A stretch of DNA of 64,000 bases, taken from the IMG/VR virus record IMGVR_UViG_3300027743_000025, positions 22,174 through 86,173 of that record, one strand, 5' to 3'. Position 1 is the first letter of the stretch; every line of letters begins with the position of its first letter. Position numbers and translations under genes: made by a program. Of this stretch, positions 59,097 to 64,000 are shown one piece after another. This stretch comes from a virus. The notes below the pieces were generated by a model that did not search any database, had not been told where the DNA came from, and saw only the letters and a program-made list of their open reading frames with translations.

Positions 59097-59696
59097 GTGC
59101 AGATGACCGACCAACTGGCCTACGCCGTTAGACGCTGGCTGACTCACCGAACCCGGCCAGCCGGAGACTGCGTGATCTGGACCGGAGCGGTTGACACGCT
59201 AGGACATGCCAGGATCCACTACCTCGGCAAGGGCTACCGCGTGCACCGTCTGATCTACATGCTGAACCACAGGCTGGAGACTCTGCCCGACGACTTCAAG
59301 CTGAAGAAGATCTGTGGTCGGTGGGGATGCATCAAGTCCGAGCACTTCCGCCAGTACAAGTCCAGGCCCATGACCAGCCCGCGCTGCAAGTACGGACACG
59401 AGTTCACCCCGGCCAACACCTACGTGTACAAGAAGGGCAGTCGGCCGTCCCGAGCCTGCTTGGCTTGCTCGCGAGCCAGACGGAAGGGCATAGACCCCAG
59501 GCTAGAGCCGGTACGCACAGAGAAACGCCCGCACGGGGTAGACGGCTACTGCGCTAGGGGACACAATCTGCGTCTCCCCCTCCCCAACGCCAACATCTAC
59601 GTGCTACCCAGCGGCGAACGCCGTTGCAAGATCTGTCGGCGCCGCAAGGAACGGAACGCATATGCATCTAACAAGGAAGCACCAAGCGTCCATTGA
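59097..59696 (+). CDS. HNH-type endonuclease, 199 aa, leaderless GTG start
   Basis: The fold is shown by GDCVIWTGA, YRVHRLIYMLNH and CGRWGCIKSEHF, the HNH-like core with the last Cys/His pair, followed by two zinc knuckles (CKYGHEF with CLACSR; CARGHNL with CKICRR). It has a different sequence from the two HNH paralogues at 2009 and 63109. Single gene behind a strong promoter; the next gene overlaps by 35 bp. Confidence 0.85.
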   Translation: MQMTDQLAYAVRRWLTHRTRPAGDCVIWTGAVDTLGHARIHYLGKGYRVHRLIYMLNHRLETLPDDFKLKKICGRWGCIKSEHFRQYKSRPMTSPRCKYGHEFTPANTYVYKKGSRPSRACLACSRARRKGIDPRLEPVRTEKRPHGVDGYCARGHNLRLPLPNANIYVLPSGERRCKICRRRKERNAYASNKEAPSVH

Positions 59697-59967
59697 GGAC
59701 AGGGTGGCAACATACCTGCTGACGGCCGAGCGGTTCGGGGACTGTCTGGTGCACCGGGGTCCACTGCTCGTGTGGGCCGGCCCGCGCCGCCGGGAGCGTA
59801 TCGATCGTTTGGTCTTTGAAATTGTCGGAGGGTACCGGCTACGTCGCACTGAACAGCTGATCCCTACCTGCTGCTGTGGGCAGGAAGCTGGTTGCCCTGG
59901 CCGCCGGGGCTGCCTGCACCGAGAGTGGCTGTACTGCCTCAACATCGAACACATGAAAGTGCTGTGA
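59662..59967 (+). CDS. Small HNH-related Cys-rich protein, 101 aa
   Basis: It reads MHLTRKHQ, then GDCLVHRGPLLVW and CCCGQEAGCPGRRGCLHREWL, similar to the Cys/His end of HNH proteins without the full core, so it may be a decayed or reduced HNH relative. The ATG lies inside the end of the HNH gene; GTG 59707 is another start. Confidence 0.55.
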   Translation: MHLTRKHQASIEDRVATYLLTAERFGDCLVHRGPLLVWAGPRRRERIDRLVFEIVGGYRLRRTEQLIPTCCCGQEAGCPGRRGCLHREWLYCLNIEHMKVL

Positions 59968-60189
59968 GTGGAGACTTACGACCTTCGCCGGAGGATGGCT
60001 GTCCTGGCCATCCTGTACGGCTGCCCAGATCACCGGATCCAGGACGTGGTTGACAGAGCTATGTCCAGGCGCCACCTCACCCTGGCCAACGCCGGGGACT
60101 ACATCGCTCAGTCGATGGCTGAGTTGAACGTGAGGGACGTTCACCTGGTCCAGGAACCTCGGAGGAGACACAAGCATGGGCGACGATGA
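59968..60189 (+). CDS. Small hypothetical protein, 73 aa
   Basis: GTG 59968 comes directly after the previous stop. A helical, basic protein with LRRRMAVLAILYGCPD and a basic end (EPRRRHKHGRR). Nucleic-acid binding is possible. No recognised domain. Confidence 0.6.
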   Translation: METYDLRRRMAVLAILYGCPDHRIQDVVDRAMSRRHLTLANAGDYIAQSMAELNVRDVHLVQEPRRRHKHGRR

Positions 60190-60313
60190 CGACGGGGTGC
60201 TGTTCCCTGATGACTGGAGTCCCGGCAGAGGGTGCCTGGTCTCCTTGGGGGTGCTGCTCTTTTGGGGGAGCCTCGGATGGTTGATCGTCCAGTGGTTGCG
60301 ATCTACCGTCTAG
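60176..60313 (+). CDS. Small single-pass membrane protein, 45 aa
   Basis: ATG 60176 has GGAGGAG upstream. A short acidic start (GDDDDGVLFPDDW) is followed by one hydrophobic helix (LVSLGVLLFWGSLGWLIV). It overlaps both neighbours. Too short to classify; a membrane peptide of the early operon. Confidence 0.65.
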   Translation: MGDDDDGVLFPDDWSPGRGCLVSLGVLLFWGSLGWLIVQWLRSTV

Positions 60314-60606
60314 GTGTGGCTGGTGGCCAGCATATAGAGGTCAACTGGTGTCGCTCCGGAGAGGAGCCGGCCAGTGATCCCTTTGTGTTCTGGAGCTATG
60401 ACGAGGCCCTGAAGTTCCTCAAAGAAGAGTTTGAATATCTGGCCTACCACACAGCTGGCTCTGGCACTGCGGAGCACCTCAACAACTACCGCGAAGCCAT
60501 CACCAGACTTCAGCTCCTCCGAGGCGCGGCACATGCCGGAAAGCCAGACGTTGAGGACTGCGCATTCACAATCGGAGACCTATGCTACTGGCTCAAGGGG
60601 GTTTGA
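60277..60606 (+). CDS. Hypothetical protein, 109 aa
   Basis: ATG 60277 with GGGGGAG upstream, within the end of the membrane peptide gene. An alpha/beta sequence with HIEVNWCRSGEEPASDPF and a helical LKFLKEEFEYLAYH. Unknown function; coupled to the next gene. Confidence 0.7.
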   Translation: MVDRPVVAIYRLGVAGGQHIEVNWCRSGEEPASDPFVFWSYDEALKFLKEEFEYLAYHTAGSGTAEHLNNYREAITRLQLLRGAAHAGKPDVEDCAFTIGDLCYWLKGV

Positions 60607-60890
60607 TGGACTTCACCAGAGAGGGCTGGTATCAGCACTCCTGCGGACACGAGGAGTTCTACTGGCCCGGCCAGTGGTTTCCATCTAAGTGCCGCCGCTG
60701 CCACAAGACCAACCTGCGGTGGGCGTGGGTTCCCGGCTACGTCTTCCAAGATCAGGAAGCTGATTCTTCGCTGGACATTCGCGCGCTCCGAGACATGCAC
60801 TACCGGAACATGCTGGAGTGGCTCATCAAGCGGGACAAGGAACTGGCTGCCGAACTGTACGATGCTCTCACAGAAGGAAGAATCCGATGA
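60606..60890 (+). CDS. Small zinc-ribbon-like protein, 94 aa
   Basis: ATG 60606 (MDFTREGWYQ) overlaps the previous TGA. A Cys/His set (HSCGHEE and CRRCHKTN) forms a probable zinc ribbon about residues 10-37. The second half is helical and charged. Coupled to the next gene by ATGA overlap. Confidence 0.7.
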   Translation: MDFTREGWYQHSCGHEEFYWPGQWFPSKCRRCHKTNLRWAWVPGYVFQDQEADSSLDIRALRDMHYRNMLEWLIKRDKELAAELYDALTEGRIR

Positions 60891-61372
60891 ACCGAGACGG
60901 AACGCCCGTGCAGTACGGCGGCACAGCGCTCGGGTGGTGGAAGCATCGGGAGTGCAATCGATCTTACTTCTTCACGCCAGCTGAGGGTCTGCTGCTGCAC
61001 CCCGAACGGGATAGCGCGGCGAGGTGGTGCCCCTGGTGCCGCCACAACGGAGGGGAGTGGGATCCCCTGCCCGGCCATGTCGTGATGGAACCTCTGGATC
61101 ACTGGAAGCAAGCTGTGGACCATGCCGGCCAGGCGCTCTATGAGGCCAGCCCGGTGAGCATCCACGCGCCGCTGTGGGACACCCTCAGCGAGAGCAGGAA
61201 GCAGGGCTACCGCGCCGTGGCCGAGCAGGTGCTCAAGGGATGCGCCAACGACATCCGCGCGGCTGCGATATCCGAGGTGCTCCGGCTGCTGCACGGTCAC
61301 CAGAAGGATGTCCTGCGGTATGTGTTCGACAACATCCCTCTGAAGGCTGAGGGAGTAGTTGACACGAGTTGA
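60887..61372 (+). CDS. Hypothetical protein with Cys/His motif, 161 aa
   Basis: ATG 60887 overlaps the end of the gene before. It includes HRECNRSYFF and CPWCRHNGG, a possible zinc site, then a long helical region (LSESRKQGYRAVAEQVLKGC). No known family. The last codons contain the -35 element of the next promoter. Confidence 0.7.
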   Translation: MNRDGTPVQYGGTALGWWKHRECNRSYFFTPAEGLLLHPERDSAARWCPWCRHNGGEWDPLPGHVVMEPLDHWKQAVDHAGQALYEASPVSIHAPLWDTLSESRKQGYRAVAEQVLKGCANDIRAAAISEVLRLLHGHQKDVLRYVFDNIPLKAEGVVDTS

Positions 61373-61387
61373 GTGTAGTCGTACACT
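61359..61387 (+). promoter_or_regulatory. Leaderless tandem-motif promoter for the gene at 61394
   Basis: TTGACA at 61359, TTGAGT at 61369 (10 bp), TACACT at 61382 (17-bp spacer), 6 bp, GTG 61394. Confidence 0.82.
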
Positions 61388-61393
61388 TCAGCC

Positions 61394-61768
61394 GTGATGA
61401 AGACCGCAAGCGCATGGTGGTATGAGACCACCCGCGATGGAATCTTTTGGCGCCGACTAGCTCTGATAGATCAGCATGAGGCCGTGAACATCCAGCGGCA
61501 AGCTTCGCTGGCAACGCAGGCACGCCTGGTGAGCTGTGACGACGGATCGAAGATCAACCTCTACAAGGATGACCGGCCGGAGGATCTTGCCATCTTGATG
61601 ATGAACCTGGCTTCTCTCGGCAAGGGCTATGGCTCCAGCCGGGCAGCTATCCCACATGCCGTGAAGCAGCTGCTGGTGGAACTGACATTCCGGGTGGCCG
61701 GCAAGGAGTGGGACAAGGCCAGGGAAGTAGGGGCTGAGGCCATCCGAATCTTGAAGGGAGTGAAGTGA
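61394..61768 (+). CDS. Hypothetical protein, 124 aa, leaderless GTG start
   Basis: GTG 61394 followed by ATG 61397; the geometry favours GTG. The protein is alpha-helical, with LILDQHEAVNIQRQ-like and PHAVKQLLVELTFRVAGKEWD segments. No domain recognised. Coupled to the next gene by GTGA. Confidence 0.75.
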   Translation: MMKTASAWWYETTRDGIFWRRLALIDQHEAVNIQRQASLATQARLVSCDDGSKINLYKDDRPEDLAILMMNLASLGKGYGSSRAAIPHAVKQLLVELTFRVAGKEWDKAREVGAEAIRILKGVK

Positions 61769-62115
61769 TCGAGTATCACGTGATCAACCTGCCTACGGCC
61801 GGGTGCTCCGAGCAGTTGGCAGTGATGATCGAGAGCGTCAACAACCTGTGGAACCGGGTCGCGCGTAGCTCCACCCGGGCGCAGGACTCCATCCCGCCGG
61901 ACGTGGCTGAGGCTATGTTCGGCTGGAAGAGTGAGCTTGTCTTCTTCCTCGATCGTGCCGACTTCCAGCCAGCCTCGGCTGCTGCCGGTGGCCTGCTTCA
62001 CCAGCTGGAGCATGCAATCTATTTCGTTGACAAGATTGACAGCGGCGGCCCTCGCGGGAACAGTGGTACCGGTGAGAGAATCGCTCCATGGAAGAATCCT
62101 CGCCGGACCTTCTGA
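61765..62115 (+). CDS. Hypothetical protein, 116 aa
   Basis: GTG 61765 overlaps the stop before. The first 90 residues read as a helical protein with WNRVARSSTRAQDSI and VFFLDRADFQP. The last 25 residues are Gly/Pro/Arg-rich and may be disordered. Overlaps the next frame by 28 bp. Confidence 0.7.
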   Translation: MIEYHVINLPTAGCSEQLAVMIESVNNLWNRVARSSTRAQDSIPPDVAEAMFGWKSELVFFLDRADFQPASAAAGGLLHQLEHAIYFVDKIDSGGPRGNSGTGERIAPWKNPRRTF

Positions 62116-62318
62116 AGTGGGCCGCGATCACGCTTGGTGCCTGCGTAGGCATCTGGGTATCCATATGGATCGTGGAAGGCTGGCATAGACAAAAATGGTT
62201 CCAGAAGAAGACACAGTTGAACTCCCCATCGTCTCCGCCTACTACACGAACTACCCGCCTAGCACGGCGCGTACGCCATCAAACCGCCAGGCACTGGCAA
62301 CAGTGTCGATCGCTTTGA
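62088..62318 (+). CDS. Small membrane protein with an uncertain C-terminus, 76 aa
   Basis: One hydrophobic helix (about residues 10-29) follows a short acidic start. The last 35 residues are basic and may be shadow coding, because the next gene overlaps by 124 bp in the -1 frame and is itself protein-like. A -1 slip at the five-A run near 62192 would fuse the helix to the next product. Confidence 0.5.
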   Translation: MEESSPDLLKWAAITLGACVGIWVSIWIVEGWHRQKWFQKKTQLNSPSSPPTTRTTRLARRVRHQTARHWQQCRSL

Positions 62319-62377
62319 CGTTCTCCATTTTCCTGATCGCGATGCTCTGGTTTGTTGTTCTTGGAGGTAGCCAGTGA
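62195..62377 (+). CDS. Small membrane protein, 60 aa
   Basis: ATG 62195 follows an upstream in-frame stop. An acidic start, a polar linker (STARTPSNRQ) and a hydrophobic helix (LATVSIALTFSIFLIAMLWFVV). Probably N-terminus inside or outside by charge balance uncertain. Overlaps the gene before it and touches the next by 4 bp. Confidence 0.6.
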   Translation: MVPEEDTVELPIVSAYYTNYPPSTARTPSNRQALATVSIALTFSIFLIAMLWFVVLGGSQ

Positions 62378-62739
62378 AGACCCTGCCGAAGTGGGCTATC
62401 TGGACGTGTGGCGGGCTGGCCGGGTTCCTGGCTGCAACGTTCCTTTCCTTGAGCGTGCCGCTGGCCGTGAGCCTGAGCGAAGGTGACCAGGTGGACGACT
62501 TCAGCACTCGGGATGTCGACTGGGAGTGCACGGCCGACCTCGGGGACTTCCGACTGGTCGTGGAAAACTCTGGCGACCAGATGCGTAGCTACTCACTCCA
62601 GCTGGAGATCTCGAAGCAAGGCATCGTGACCGGATCACATGAGCTAACTGTTCCCGACGTGGCTCCCGGAGATCGTCGCATCCTTGCCGAACACATCCCG
62701 GTGACTGGCGGGGACGCCTGCAAGCTGTGGGTTTGGTAG
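62374..62739 (+). CDS. Membrane-anchored extracellular protein, 121 aa
   Basis: GTG 62374 overlaps the previous stop. An N-terminal hydrophobic helix (about residues 8-33) anchors a beta-rich outside domain (RLVVENSGDQMRSYSLQLEIS) with two cysteines (residues 52 and 117) that could form a disulphide. Looks like a surface-exposed early protein that changes the host envelope. Transcription is followed by the converging leftward terminator. Confidence 0.7.
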   Translation: MKTLPKWAIWTCGGLAGFLAATFLSLSVPLAVSLSEGDQVDDFSTRDVDWECTADLGDFRLVVENSGDQMRSYSLQLEISKQGIVTGSHELTVPDVAPGDRRILAEHIPVTGGDACKLWVW

Positions 62740-62744
62740 GTAAC

Positions 62745-62774
62745 CCAAAAAGAGCCGGGCCTAAGGCCCGGCTC
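62745..62774 (-). terminator. Leftward rho-independent terminator of the 27-aa peptide gene
   Basis: GAGCCGGGCC and its complement (62752-62761 and 62765-62774) with a 3-base loop. Read leftward it is followed by a run of five T, so it acts leftward. Confidence 0.85.
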
Positions 62775-62793
62775 CGCCGCGACGGCCGATCGA

Positions 62794-62877
62794 CTAGAAC
62801 ACGAAGACACCAAGCAGGACGCCGGCTACCAGGCCGATGATAAGGCCGATAAAGACGCCACCCCAGTCGTAGGTCAT
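62794..62877 (-). CDS. Tiny single-pass membrane peptide, 27 aa
   Basis: ATG 62877 has GGAGGGA upstream. The whole peptide is MTYDWGG plus one membrane helix ending VLLGVFVF. It is flanked by its own terminator and is a close paralogue of the 39-residue product at 62989, with the same last 15 residues. Strongly supported as a gene despite its size because start signals, stop, terminator and paralogy agree. Confidence 0.75.
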   Translation of the reverse strand: MTYDWGGVFIGLIIGLVAGVLLGVFVF

Positions 62878-62935
62878 GATGTGTTCCCTCCCTCCCACGT
62901 AGTAGGAGCACATCCAGTGTACGCCGCTGGACGTA

Positions 62936-62960
62936 GAAAGAGCCGGGACAAGCCCGGCTC
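62936..62960 (-). terminator. Leftward terminator of the 39-aa peptide gene
   Basis: GAGCCGGG (62940-62947) pairs with CCCGGCTC (62953-62960) around a 5-base loop, followed leftward by TTTCT. Same design as the 62745 terminator. Confidence 0.8.
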
Positions 62961-62988
62961 CGAGGATCAACAGCGCACCTATCGGGAC

Positions 62989-63108
62989 CTAGAACACAAA
63001 TACCCCGAGCAGGACACCGGCAACAAGGCCGATGATCGCGCCAATCAGGAGGTTGCCCCAGTTGACACCACTCACGTCAACGTCAACCTCAGGACCGTCG
63101 TAACGCAT
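62989..63108 (-). CDS. Tiny single-pass membrane peptide, paralogue, 39 aa
   Basis: ATG 63108 follows the HNH stop directly, with GGGAGGTGA upstream. Polar start with DVDVSGVNWG, then the shared IIGLVAGVLLGVFVF helix. A GTTGACA motif lies inside the gene. Tandem duplication of a very small membrane gene with a diverged N-terminus. Confidence 0.75.
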   Translation of the reverse strand: MRYDGPEVDVDVSGVNWGNLLIGAIIGLVAGVLLGVFVF

Positions 63109-63573
63109 CTATCTATCACCTCCCCCGACACTCCTCTCCAGTCTATACCGCTCCAGAGCACGCAAACGCCCACACGTTCTGCATTCACGTTTCCCGTTCG
63201 GCCTGATATAAAGGTTAGCTCCGAGGTATGGATGCCCCTGCGGGCAATGTGTTCTATCCGCATATCCGTTGCGGTGTCGTCCCAGCTCTACCATGTCTTC
63301 CATGTTGGATTTATGCGTCCCGGGAGTTAGGTGTCCTGGGTTGACACAGTGCCTATTAAGGCATCTATGTCGGGTTTCCAGCTCCAGTGGAAACGGCACT
63401 CCAGCCTCTATTTCCCAGGCCACGCGATGTGCCAAGGCAGCCCGGCCGAGCAACCCGAACCTTCCGTATCCTTCGCGATCTGTATAGGCCAACCAGGGCC
63501 AACATTCGTCCGGCCCCCGCACGTCGACCTTGGCCCAAAATCTGCGCTCGGCCTTCTCGTCATACAGCGTCAC
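63109..63573 (-). CDS. HNH endonuclease, paralogue of the gene at 2009, 154 aa
   Basis: GTG 63573 lies 7 bp after a TATACT box; the longer frame is not needed. The same domain order as the 2009 copy: FWAKVDVRGPDECWPW, HRVAWE, CLNRHCVNPGH, then CPQGHPY and CRTCGR zinc knuckle. Leftward, and next to the right edge, so the two copies lie at opposite ends of the window in opposite orientation. Probably mobile. Confidence 0.9.
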   Translation of the reverse strand: MTLYDEKAERRFWAKVDVRGPDECWPWLAYTDREGYGRFGLLGRAALAHRVAWEIEAGVPFPLELETRHRCLNRHCVNPGHLTPGTHKSNMEDMVELGRHRNGYADRTHCPQGHPYLGANLYIRPNGKRECRTCGRLRALERYRLERSVGGGDR

Positions 63574-63579
63574 GGGCCG

Positions 63580-63586
63580 TAGTATA
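63580..63586. promoter_or_regulatory. Overlapping divergent -10 boxes
   Basis: TAGTAT (63580-63585, rightward, 7 bp before ATG 63593) and TATACT (63586-63581 read leftward, 7 bp before GTG 63573) overlap in a 19-bp intergenic gap. Only a TCGTCA-like -35 is seen for the rightward one. Confidence 0.5.
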
Positions 63587-63592
63587 CCGAGC

Positions 63593-63946
63593 ATGGTCAT
63601 ACTGAATACCGATCTTAGGGTCGGAGACCGCATTTGGGTGCGCGGCCCGAACGACTGGGAAGTCACCAAGATCGCATGGATCGCTGACAACAAGCTGACG
63701 CTATGTGACAACCAGGGCCGCTACTTCGTCACCCTTGAGACGAACCCTGTGTCAACCGGGTTCACGCGGCAGCTGGCCATGGTGCACTTCATCGACGGCT
63801 CGAAGCTGGCCATCCTGGTCTGCTCGATCGGCGTTCAGGAGACCCGCGAAGGTGGCTATGAGCTGGTCTACCGGACCCCGACCGGGGAAGAGGAGCGCAC
63901 CCCCCGCGATGTCGTTCGCTCCATCACGTTCGGGGACCAGTCTTGA
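63593..63946 (+). CDS. Hypothetical beta-rich protein, 117 aa, leaderless
   Basis: ATG 63593 (MVILNTDLRVGDR) lies 7 bp after the -10 box; the frame is open further upstream but without support. The sequence has alternating strands (LTLCDNQGRYFVTLE) and ends YELVYRTPTGEEERTPRD, resembling the product at 3056-3340. SH3-like small barrel suspected. Stop overlaps the start of the next gene. Confidence 0.72.
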   Translation: MVILNTDLRVGDRIWVRGPNDWEVTKIAWIADNKLTLCDNQGRYFVTLETNPVSTGFTRQLAMVHFIDGSKLAILVCSIGVQETREGGYELVYRTPTGEEERTPRDVVRSITFGDQS

Positions 63947-64000
63947 GCATCACTCCCTACCCTGAACCACCCGTGAACGTCCGCGCTGAGATGCGTGACG
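63943..64000 (+). CDS. Unknown rightward gene, N-terminal 19 codons only
   Basis: TTG 63943 overlaps the previous TGA (TTGA); the peptide SITPYPEPPVNVRAEMRD is open to the window edge. A GTG at 63973 is a possible shorter start. Nothing can be said of its function. Confidence 0.5.
   Translation, partial: MSITPYPEPPVNVRAEMRD

Larger units (their letters stand above)
1304..63752. repeat. Dispersed GTTGACA / TGTCAAC operator-like motif, about 80 copies
   Basis: Hand-read copies start near: 1306, 1634, 2601, 2611, 2925, 3313, 3559, 3873, 4207, 4440, 4686, 4908, 6115, 6340, 6770, 7237, 8410, 8445, 9276, 10020, 10052, 10397, 10988, 11494, 12046, 12168, 13165, 14040, 14332, 15446, 15996, 17568, 17763, 18558, 18630, 19840, 20860, 21246, 21637, 23213, 23588, 24265, 24996, 25350, 28540, 29077, 29707, 30030, 32517, 33784, 34073, 34383, 35761, 35958, 36427, 36703, 39262, 41687, 43313, 44318, 44500, 44579, 46003, 47163, 48745, 49730, 50205, 50628, 50817, 51440, 52762, 55815, 56360, 59060, 59187, 60047, 61358, 62028, 63061, 63340, 63745. 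Most read GGTTGACA(C). Both strands and all three codon frames are used. Confidence 0.8.

Noticed and set aside
1304-63752. GTTGACA explained by Val-Asp or Val-Asn codon use
   Set aside because: The motif occurs in all three frames and both strands and in intergenic promoters, so codon preference alone does not explain it.
1-64000. Integrase, excisionase or clear immunity repressor
   Set aside because: No tyrosine or serine recombinase motif seen; only a small winged-helix regulator. They could lie outside the window.
1-64000. tRNA genes or CRISPR arrays
   Set aside because: No cloverleaf-like sequence or regularly spaced direct repeats found by eye; the GTTGACA copies are irregularly spaced and too short to be CRISPR repeats.

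Overview
The window is a contiguous piece of a tailed double-stranded DNA phage (siphovirus type) that very probably infects an actinobacterium. Reasons: roughly 60% GC judged by eye; a head and tail gene order typical of actinobacteriophages (MuF, portal, capsid maturation protease, capsid, major tail protein, connectors, frameshifted tail chaperone, tape measure); a DUF1906-type endolysin; a Streptomyces-phage-like major tail protein; and promoters of the TANNNT type placed 6-7 bp before start codons, which predicts leaderless mRNAs as are common in actinobacteria. Genes run off both ends, so the genome is larger than the window. I saw no integrase, no convincing phage repressor, no tRNA and no CRISPR array.

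Layout. 1-5.0 kb: small early genes on both strands, driven by divergent leaderless promoters, plus an HNH endonuclease. 5.0-13.6 kb: a leftward replication and recombination operon (RecB/Cas4-like nuclease, RecA-like ATPase, SSB-like protein, family A DNA polymerase with proofreading domain, RuvC-like resolvase, SNF2-type helicase) ending in a stray tail-fibre-like gene. 13.6-18.8 kb: mainly rightward small genes, including a tandem C2H2 zinc-finger protein, a membrane-anchored metalloprotease and a winged-helix regulator. 18.8-59.0 kb: the leftward structural and lysis block, read from tail fibres (59-53.6 kb) through large terminase, MuF protein, small membrane and zinc proteins, portal, three very large internal virion proteins, capsid, major tail protein, connectors, chaperone, tape measure, minor tail proteins and endolysin. 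59.1-64 kb: small, mostly rightward early genes with HNH endonucleases and tiny membrane peptides.

Two things stand out. First, between portal and capsid lie 13.7 kb encoding three giant proteins (2745, 895 and 907 residues) in which a capsid maturation protease is accompanied by a peptidoglycan-binding domain, a 2H-phosphoesterase-like domain, a HipA-like kinase domain and a zeta-toxin-like kinase. This looks like a polyvalent set of effectors carried in the virion, possibly including counter-defence against cyclic-oligonucleotide immunity. Second, the 7-mer GTTGACA occurs about 80 times across the window on both strands (hand count), and most recognisable promoters carry two phased copies of it, one as the -35 box and one 10 bp downstream. 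This suggests a phage-wide operator or stoperator network with a distinctive tandem promoter architecture. A rightward two-gene cassette with its own strong tandem promoter, one gene encoding a PASTA lipoprotein, sits inside the leftward head operon and looks like a moron.
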